A stretch of DNA of 9,419 nucleotides from positions 1 to 9,419 of the forward strand of contig JAILRX010000273.1 of the NCBI GenBank assembly GCA_024697985.1. The letters run 5' to 3'. Numbering within the stretch: position 1 is the stretch's first letter; each line of letters starts with the position of its first letter. Below, one piece after another: positions 1 through 5,115 of this stretch. The notes below the pieces were generated by a model. The model was not told the DNA's origin and searched no databases. It saw nothing but the letters and a program-made list of their open reading frames with translations. The stretch is from Treponemataceae bacterium (GTDB lineage: Bacteria; Spirochaetota; Spirochaetia; Treponematales; Treponemataceae). A program made the position numbers and the translations under genes.

Positions 1-1733
1 ATGTAAGTTACTTCCGGTCCAACCAAGTCAATATCGTACGAAATTGAAATACCCGGTACACATGTATCAAGATCAATCTGAACCTGAACTCCCGCATCAA
101 GTATGCCGCCTACTAAAAAATCCCATCCGCCAAAAGAATTTACGCTGGTAGTATCATAGGTGGCAACTCCGTAACCGATTTTAATCATTGCAAAAGGTGA
201 TATGATCAAAGAATCCATATTGAAAGGAACTTTAAAACCTGTTCCAACATACGGAAGAACCAATTTGGCACCATCAACAAAATCAACTGAAACACCAAAT
301 TCAAAGCCCCAGATGTTTCCGCACCATATATCCATATCTACGTCAAGACTTGCACTGGCAGCAAAATCAGAAATTCTTCCGGTTTTTAACGGAATTGAAC
401 TTCCAACCCTCAAGTCAAAAACTGTAGGAGACTCAATTTCAAGTCCGTCAACCATGAATTCGTAGTTTCCAGAACTGCCGGATTTCTTACCTGATTTTTT
501 GTCTGACTTTCCGTCAGAGCCTGAAGATTTTTTTGAAGACTTATCGTTCAGGTTTTTATTTTCTACGAGTCTGTAAAGACCATGTTCAAGAGCCCATTCA
601 GATTCGTATTTTTTCTTATTCTCAGCGTCTTCAAGGACAAGAGTATAGCCTTTTTCTGATTTTACTGGCTCAGAAACTGTGTAGGTCGCAGCTTCCACAT
701 CGCGGCTTCGATACGAAGTAAAAATCTGATAAACGAGGGCATATTTCAAGCCTTCAATAGGATTGTTTGAAAAAGTATTTGCTACAATTGTTCGAACATT
801 TGATGGCGCATATTTCAAAACAGCAAAGAACGCATCCTTGCCTTCCCTTGCTACGAGGTCGTACGAGATATATCGTGCGATTTTCTTGAAATCACTTTCT
901 GAATCTGCGAAAGTGTCTGCAAAAGCTTTTACGCGACCTTTCAACTGATCTTCTGTTTCTACAGAAGCTCCCTTGATTGCCTTGTCAACAAAGGCTGAAA
1001 CTACTGAAACAGGAATAGAATAGTTGGTTGAATCCCTGTAATAAGCTTTCCATGTATTGATACCTGCAACAGCATATCCTGATGGAGCAGATTTATCTGC
1101 AACCAAAAGAGGGCCACCTGAGTTTCCACTGTCAACCTGTGCTGAATGCTGGATAATTGTCGAAATTTCCGGATCAAGCATTTCCTTGATTCTGGCCCTT
1201 GAATTGGTTACGATACCCTTTCCAAACTGCCATACAGGATCACCGCCAAGTCCTGGATAACCTGCGGTATATACTTCATCTCCGTCTTTTAAAACTGATG
1301 TGCTGAATTTCATTCCCGTCTTGAAAGGTTTTTCACCTTGTGGGAAAGCACATACAACGATATCAATGTCGTCATCTTCTGCGATGACTTTCAGGTTTTC
1401 ATACTTTTTGATTTCACCGCTCTCTGCGTCTTCAAATTCAATTGAAACCGTAGAAGCCTGCGGCACAACGTGACGATTTGTCACGACGTAATTTTTTCCA
1501 TCAGGAGCAACATAAATAAATCCTGATCCAAAACCACCTTTTATATATGCATCGATGTATTTTGCATAGGTGGTATAACCACTGTTTCGCAAGGAATCGC
1601 GAAACTCTTCCATGATTGTCACGAACTGCTCATCATATTGCTGACGGACAATTCCGACATAGGAACGAATCTGTGCATTCGCCCCCATCAGCAGCATCAA
1701 CAAGGATACTGCCAGCATAAGTTTTTTCTTCAC
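1..1733 (-). CDS. Secreted trypsin-like (HtrA/S1C-type) serine protease with beta-rich C-terminal domain, partial
   Basis: The frame is open from a GTG at 1733-1731 to the window edge, giving 577 visible residues and no stop. Residues 1-20 form a signal peptide (three lysines, a hydrophobic core, then GANA before Q21), so the protein is exported. Residues about 60-240 are a trypsin-like domain: TNRHVV contains His88, DDDIDIVV contains Asp124 and GNSGGP contains the nucleophile Ser205, so the triad is complete. Residues about 398-423 are a Lys/Ser/Gly/Asp-rich linker. After it comes a stretch of alternating beta-type segments rich in Gly, Asp and aromatics, which could be a surface or outer-membrane beta domain; no PDZ domain is seen in the visible part. 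GTG is preferred over Met6 because it has a GGAGAG site and keeps the lysine-rich start. The gene follows the lipoprotein gene by 63 nt, likely in one transcript. The protease fold is clear; substrate and exact location are not. Confidence 0.85.
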   Translation of the reverse strand, partial: MKKKLMLAVSLLMLLMGANAQIRSYVGIVRQQYDEQFVTIMEEFRDSLRNSGYTTYAKYIDAYIKGGFGSGFIYVAPDGKNYVVTNRHVVPQASTVSIEFEDAESGEIKKYENLKVIAEDDDIDIVVCAFPQGEKPFKTGMKFSTSVLKDGDEVYTAGYPGLGGDPVWQFGKGIVTNSRARIKEMLDPEISTIIQHSAQVDSGNSGGPLLVADKSAPSGYAVAGINTWKAYYRDSTNYSIPVSVVSAFVDKAIKGASVETEDQLKGRVKAFADTFADSESDFKKIARYISYDLVAREGKDAFFAVLKYAPSNVRTIVANTFSNNPIEGLKYALVYQIFTSYRSRDVEAATYTVSEPVKSEKGYTLVLEDAENKKKYESEWALEHGLYRLVENKNLNDKSSKKSSGSDGKSDKKSGKKSGSSGNYEFMVDGLEIESPTVFDLRVGSSIPLKTGRISDFAASASLDVDMDIWCGNIWGFEFGVSVDFVDGAKLVLPYVGTGFKVPFNMDSLIISPFAMIKIGYGVATYDTTSVNSFGGWDFLVGGILDAGVQVQIDLDTCVPGISISYDIDLVGPEVTY

Positions 1734-1741
1734 TTCTTTTT

Positions 1742-1747
1742 CTCTCC
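1742..1747 (-). promoter_or_regulatory. Ribosome binding site fixing the GTG start of the protease
   Basis: GGAGAG on the minus strand lies 8 nt before the GTG at 1733-1731. The frame above it (up to a TAA at about 1785-1787) has no ATG, so this site decides the start. It begins just 2 nt after the intercistronic hairpin, so folding of the hairpin could affect ribosome access. Confidence 0.65.
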
Positions 1748-1749
1748 AA

Positions 1750-1781
1750 CCAGATTCTGCCTTTTCCCCGACAGAACCTGG
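1750..1781 (-). promoter_or_regulatory. Intercistronic hairpin between lipoprotein and protease genes
   Basis: In minus-strand RNA, CCAGGTTCTG (1781-1772) pairs with CAGAATCTGG (1759-1750) over all 10 positions, counting one G-U pair, around a 12-nt loop. No T-run follows in the direction of transcription, so it does not look like an intrinsic terminator. It ends two bases before the protease ribosome binding site. A role in transcript processing, stability or translation is possible but inferred. On the plus strand the same stem has an A-C mismatch, so it is better formed in the minus transcript. Confidence 0.55.
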
Positions 1782-1796
1782 CGTTTAATTTTTTAC

Positions 1797-2777
1797 TTAG
1801 TTTCTAGCATCAAGCTGTCGCTGCAATTTTTTCTGATATGAAATTTCGTTCAAAGCATTATTTTTTGCATTATTGGCTTTTTTAACAAGTTTTCCAGCGT
1901 TTGGTGAAGCGATAACTTCATTCAAAAGTGAAACAGCCTGTTCATAATCGCCAATTACAATCTTCAAAAGAGCTTCGTTATAGCAAGCCTCGATGATTCC
2001 TGTAGTTTTGTACAGATTATCAAATTCTTCGATTGCTCGGTCATAGAGATGTCGTTTTGCCATATCAAGACAAGCAGCAAAATTTTCATTCTTTTCAGGT
2101 GCATCAGCAAGCACAACTGACTGTGTTACTGAGTATGGCTGAAGCTGCTTCATGATATCTTTTACCAAATCTCTTGTTCCACCCTGCAAAAGGCTTGTAG
2201 CTGACTGGAGTGTAGAATTAGAATTTACCCATCCAGTGTTCTTTTCAATTTTCTTTGATTTCTGAGAAACGATTCCATTTGTTGTTGAATCAATAACCTG
2301 ATAAACATAAGTTACAGAAGCAGTTCTTTTCTGATAAAGCACTGTCTCTCCGTCAGAGTTCTGACGATATTCGCTGTCAACACCAGTTGACCAGTCTGAA
2401 ATGTAACCTGTCAAATAAACATCGCATGGAGCCTTGTTTCCGTTTGAAATGGCACCACTAACCTGACTTGCACCAATAACTGTAAAGTAACCGCTGTCAA
2501 GAAGTGACATTGTCAAATTTTCAGTAAAGAAATTTGCCATTTCGTTTCTTTCTGTATTAGTCGTTCTATAAGGACGACCAAACAGCCAACTAAGAAAATA
2601 AGCTTCGCCTGATGACGAATTATTTGCCTCAGCCTGAATAGGCAAAATTGCGATTGTTTTTGCTCCATTCAAATCGAGTTCTGCAGGACGATCTACGGTG
2701 TAAGAAACTGTTGTTGCACATCCAACAATTGACATCATAAGTACAAGTATTGCACTTATATAAAGGATTTTTTTCAT
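1797..2777 (-). CDS. Putative lipoprotein with LpoB/CsgG-like N-terminal part and TPR-like C-terminus
   Basis: The product has 326 residues. Residues 1-20 are a lipoprotein signal ending in SIVGC, with Cys20 the expected lipidated residue, so the mature protein should be anchored to a membrane and face the periplasm. After it comes a segment with the KTIAILPIQ pattern (about 40-48) and an FFTENLTMSLLDSGYFTVIG stretch (about 84-103). This resembles the CsgG/LpoB-type lipoprotein fold, in which a short parallel strand precedes a helix and a V-I-G/E-R strand. Residues about 230-310 are helical with TPR-like pairs (YDRAIEEFDNLY and YEQAVSLLNEVI). The end is basic and Gln-rich. The start has an AGGGG site 8 nt upstream and a promoter 33 nt upstream. 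The protease gene follows in the same direction. The lipoprotein call is strong; the fold assignment is from motif resemblance only and the function is unknown. Confidence 0.85.
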   Translation of the reverse strand: MKKILYISAILVLMMSIVGCATTVSYTVDRPAELDLNGAKTIAILPIQAEANNSSSGEAYFLSWLFGRPYRTTNTERNEMANFFTENLTMSLLDSGYFTVIGASQVSGAISNGNKAPCDVYLTGYISDWSTGVDSEYRQNSDGETVLYQKRTASVTYVYQVIDSTTNGIVSQKSKKIEKNTGWVNSNSTLQSATSLLQGGTRDLVKDIMKQLQPYSVTQSVVLADAPEKNENFAACLDMAKRHLYDRAIEEFDNLYKTTGIIEACYNEALLKIVIGDYEQAVSLLNEVIASPNAGKLVKKANNAKNNALNEISYQKKLQRQLDARN

Positions 2778-2809
2778 CTTTTTTACCCCTAATTTTTTTT
2801 TGTGAATTC

Positions 2810-2838
2810 ATTATATAATAAAAAAACTGCTATATCAA
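2810..2838 (-). promoter_or_regulatory. Promoter of the lipoprotein-protease unit
   Basis: On the minus strand TTGATA (2838-2833) and TATAAT (2815-2810) are separated by 17 nt, one base off the housekeeping sigma consensus. Transcription would start near 2803, leaving a leader of about 26 nt that contains the AGGGG ribosome binding site. It overlaps the control region of the divergent DUF1538 gene. Confidence 0.75.
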
Positions 2839-2849
2839 TTAAAAATTTG

Positions 2850-2858
2850 TGATATAAT
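2850..2858 (+). promoter_or_regulatory. Extended -10 promoter of the DUF1538 gene, probably giving a leaderless mRNA
   Basis: TGATATAAT is a perfect extended -10 element (TG, one base, TATAAT). The -35 position (about 2830-2835, CTATAT) is poor, as is usual for extended -10 promoters. Only 7 bases (AGCCCCC preceded by the end of the box) separate it from the ATG at 2866, so transcription should start at or next to the A of the start codon. No Shine-Dalgarno-like sequence is present before the ATG. Confidence 0.6.
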
Positions 2859-2865
2859 AGCCCCC

Positions 2866-4374
2866 ATGAACCTCCTGGCTAAATTGAAAGAAACTTCTAT
2901 TTCTGTACTTCCGGTCATGCTCATAGTAGTATTGCTTTCGGTTACAGTTGTCCCGATGGAAAAAATGGCTCTGGCACAATTCTGTGCAAGCGGAGTCTTT
3001 CTAATCCTTGGACTTACCCTATTTTTGCTTGGTGTCGACCTTGGAATCCAGCCTATTGGTGAAAGAGCTGGAGCTGAACTCACGAAAAAACGAAACCTTC
3101 CGCTCCTCGTAGCCGTAGCCTTTGTAATCGGCTTTCTCGTTACGATTGCCGAACCTGACATTCAGGTTTTTGGAGATCAGGTCAAGAGCGTTTTTCCGGC
3201 CATCAACAAGCTCGGTTTTGTCATGGTGATAGCGCTTGGTGTCGGAATCTTCATCATGGTTGGACTTTTACGGACAATCCTGAACATTTCACTCAAAATA
3301 ACGATGCTTGTCAGCTACGTCATAATGCTTGCCATTTCGTTTTTCATTGATTCGTCCTTTTTTGGAATCGCCTTTGATTCGGGCGGAGCTACGACGGGAC
3401 CTATGACAGTACCTTTCATCATGGCCTTGGGTATCGGTGTCTGCGCCGTTCGTTCCGGAAGCAAGGACGGATTCGGTCTTACAGGTGTCACATCAGTCGG
3501 ACCAGTTTTTGCAGTGCTTCTTTATGGCCTGATATGCTCAAAACTCGGGCTTCTTTCAAATGAAGTTCACGAAGCTGCTGAACAGGCAGCCATGGAACCG
3601 GCTTTAGGCACGGACTTTTTTGCACTTTACCGCGCGGAATTTACGGAAGTCGTAAAGGAAGCTTCCATATCAATACTTCCAATTATTTTTCTCTTTGTAG
3701 TATTCCAGCTTTCTCTTTTGAAAATGACGAAACGACAATGCTTCCGAATCGTAATCGGTCTTATATACAGCTACATCGGATTGATAATATTTTTGCTCGG
3801 CGTAAAAGCAGGCTTCATGCAGGCCGGACAGACAATCGGTGAGTTTTTAGGAATGAAAGCCTTCGAGGCAGGCGGCTGGTGGATGGTACTTTTGATCTGT
3901 ACGGGTCTCGTTCTCGGAGCAATCGTAGTCTGTGCAGAACCTGCAGTCTGGGTTCTGACGGTTCAGGTTGAGCAGGCAAGCGGTGGTGCCATAAAACGAA
4001 AATTGATGCTCGTATTTTTGGCCGTCGGAACAGCCCTTGCAATCGCGCTTTCACTCTTGAGGGGCGTTATCGGATTCCCGCTTAAATACATCCTTTTCCC
4101 AGGATATGCGATCGCACTTTTCCTCATGATTTTCAGTCCGAATCTTTTTACGGGAATCGCCTTCGACTCAGGAGGTGTTGCATCCGGACCTCTTACCTCA
4201 ACCTTCATTCTGTCCTTTACTTTAGGGGCAGCAAATTGCAATGGAAACGGAAATGACGCTTTCGGAGTAATTGCCCTCGTCGCAATGATGCCGATAATCG
4301 CAATCCAACTTTTGGGTATCATATTTAAGAAAAAAATTGCACTCAATAATGCCGAAAAAAAGGAGGCACACTGA
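2866..4374 (+). CDS. DUF1538 family membrane protein, two fused homologous halves (UmpAB-like putative cation/proton antiporter)
   Basis: The product has 502 residues and many hydrophobic segments (about 12-30, 40-60, 78-95, 115-137, 145-165, 185-193, 207-230, then the second set), so it is a polytopic inner-membrane protein. It consists of two repeats. SISVLP at 11-16 matches SISILP at 267-272, FLLGV at 53-57 matches 309-313, AEPDIQVFGDQV at 95 matches AEPAVWVLTVQV at 358, and GIAFDSGG at 167 matches 430. The DSGG-x3-GP motif in each half is the likely functional core. These are marks of the DUF1538 family. From memory of the literature, a two-gene member from Halomonas (UmpAB) was reported as a Na+(Li+,K+)/H+ antiporter; transport here is inferred. 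The start is supported by SISVLP lying at the same place as in repeat 2, though no ribosome binding site precedes it. The stop shares one base with the next gene's ATG, so the two are co-expressed. Confidence 0.88.
   Translation: MNLLAKLKETSISVLPVMLIVVLLSVTVVPMEKMALAQFCASGVFLILGLTLFLLGVDLGIQPIGERAGAELTKKRNLPLLVAVAFVIGFLVTIAEPDIQVFGDQVKSVFPAINKLGFVMVIALGVGIFIMVGLLRTILNISLKITMLVSYVIMLAISFFIDSSFFGIAFDSGGATTGPMTVPFIMALGIGVCAVRSGSKDGFGLTGVTSVGPVFAVLLYGLICSKLGLLSNEVHEAAEQAAMEPALGTDFFALYRAEFTEVVKEASISILPIIFLFVVFQLSLLKMTKRQCFRIVIGLIYSYIGLIIFLLGVKAGFMQAGQTIGEFLGMKAFEAGGWWMVLLICTGLVLGAIVVCAEPAVWVLTVQVEQASGGAIKRKLMLVFLAVGTALAIALSLLRGVIGFPLKYILFPGYAIALFLMIFSPNLFTGIAFDSGGVASGPLTSTFILSFTLGAANCNGNGNDAFGVIALVAMMPIIAIQLLGIIFKKKIALNNAEKKEAH
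4361..4366 (+). promoter_or_regulatory. Ribosome binding site of the tandem PII-like gene
   Basis: AGGAGG lies inside the end of the DUF1538 gene, 7 nt before the ATG at 4374. With the TGATG stop/start overlap it indicates coupled translation. It contrasts with the absence of any such site before the first gene of the pair. Confidence 0.85.
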
Positions 4375-5045
4375 TGAACAAACTTATAATCAGCATCGTT
4401 CCAAGAAACACAGCCGATATCCTCACGGAAGAAGCGAACAAAGCAGGCGCCCGAGGAGGAACGATTCTTGTAGGAACAGGAACATCAGCAAACTCAGTAA
4501 TCCAGTTTCTGGGCTTAGGAAGCTCAGAACAGGACATCCTCTACACAATTGTTGATGAAAAGATAGAACTGGACGTCATCAACGCAATAAAGACAAAATG
4601 CGAGAACAACCGTCTGGTCAGTGCTAAAAATGGAGCAATTTTTTCCATGGATGTCACAGATTTTATCCGAGGCGGAAAAAATTCAACAGACAAAGAAACT
4701 TCAAAAAAGGAGAATTCAGATATGAGCAGCGAAAACAACTACACAATGATTACGGCAATCGTAAATAAAGGCTATGCAGAAGACGCAATGGCGGCAGCAA
4801 GAAATGCCGGAGCAAAAGGCGGCACAATTCTTGCAGCACACGGAACGGCCCGCGAAGGTGATGCCAAATTTTTCGGCGTTGAAATCGTGCCTGAAAAAGA
4901 CATGCTGCTGATTCTCGTGCCAAAAGCTGACACCCAGAAGATTCTTGATGCAATCCAAAATCTCGAATGTCTCCAAAAAGCGGGAAGCGGAATCACTTTC
5001 TGCACGGAAGTTGACAACTTCACCCTGCTTGGAAAAAGCAAATAA
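4374..5045 (+). CDS. Tandem PII-like (GlnB/GlnK superfamily) signalling protein
   Basis: The product has 223 residues, about twice a usual PII protein (about 110), and holds two PII-like domains: residues 1-100 and 123-223. Each begins with a strand and helix leading to GARGGTIL (25-32) or GAKGGTIL (146-153), then a T-loop region, a D-I-L-Y-T-I-V or D-M-L-L-I-L-V-P strand (54-60, 176-183), a helix, and the PII-end pattern NGAIF (86-90) or GSGITF (204-209). The joining linker (101-122) is polar and Lys/Ser/Asn-rich. The T-loops lack the tyrosine that is uridylylated in classical PII, and the lysine of the classical G-K-I-F ATP site is Ala or Ile/Thr here, so effector binding may differ. PII proteins act as trimers; two domains per chain would change assembly. 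Its place directly after a membrane protein echoes AmtB-GlnK and SbtA-SbtB pairs, suggesting control of the DUF1538 protein. Confidence 0.85.
   Translation: MNKLIISIVPRNTADILTEEANKAGARGGTILVGTGTSANSVIQFLGLGSSEQDILYTIVDEKIELDVINAIKTKCENNRLVSAKNGAIFSMDVTDFIRGGKNSTDKETSKKENSDMSSENNYTMITAIVNKGYAEDAMAAARNAGAKGGTILAAHGTAREGDAKFFGVEIVPEKDMLLILVPKADTQKILDAIQNLECLQKAGSGITFCTEVDNFTLLGKSK
4707..4724 (+). promoter_or_regulatory. Possible internal ribosome binding site and start in the PII-PII linker
   Basis: AAGGAG (4707-4712) is followed after 9 nt by an in-frame ATG (4722-4724, Met117). It lies in the linker just before the second PII-like domain. Initiation here would give a 107-residue single-domain protein, the normal size of a PII protein. 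It may be a relic of a gene fusion or a working second start; the sequence alone cannot decide. Confidence 0.45.
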
Positions 5046-5050
5046 AATAA

Positions 5051-5079
5051 TTTACAAGCAAAGAATAACGATATAAAAT
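5051..5079 (+). promoter_or_regulatory. Promoter candidate for the hydrogenase-chemoreceptor gene
   Basis: TTTACA (5051-5056) and TAAAAT (5074-5079) are separated by 17 nt, one base off consensus in each box. Transcription would start near 5086, giving a leader of about 30 nt. An alternative reading in the same place is a weak flagellar sigma-28-like site, TAATTTAC, 11 nt, AACGATAT (5048-5074). No terminator is seen between the PII-like gene and this gene, so read-through from upstream is also possible. Confidence 0.5.
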
Positions 5080-5103
5080 ATTTTGATATGGGGAAGTCTT
5101 TTT

Positions 5104-5109
5104 GAGGAG
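5104..5109 (+). promoter_or_regulatory. Ribosome binding site fixing the start at 5116
   Basis: GAGGAG is 6 nt before the ATG at 5116. A longer in-frame start exists at 5083, but it would add 11 residues unlike a ferredoxin N-terminus, has no good site of its own, and lies at or upstream of the predicted transcription start. Confidence 0.8.
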
Positions 5110-5115
5110 AAAAGA

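Noticed and set aside
202..1260. Short plus-strand frames in the first 1.3 kb
   Set aside because: The minus strand is continuously open here with a complete protease triad, so the plus-strand frames are shadows.
2871..2876. CCTCCT at the start of the DUF1538 mRNA, identical to the anti-Shine-Dalgarno core
   Set aside because: It simply encodes Asn-Leu-Leu codons. A regulatory pairing with the AGGAGG at 4361 is conceivable, but nothing supports it over chance.
3815..4346. Antisense open frames within the DUF1538 gene
   Set aside because: They are shadows of a strongly coding plus-strand gene, lack ribosome binding sites, and read as Arg/Pro/Ser-rich non-protein-like sequence.
5083..5115. 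Longer start of the hydrogenase-chemoreceptor protein (11 extra residues)
   Set aside because: The ATG at 5116 has GAGGAG at 6-nt spacing and begins the ferredoxin domain naturally. The upstream ATG lies at or before the predicted transcription start and has no good binding site.
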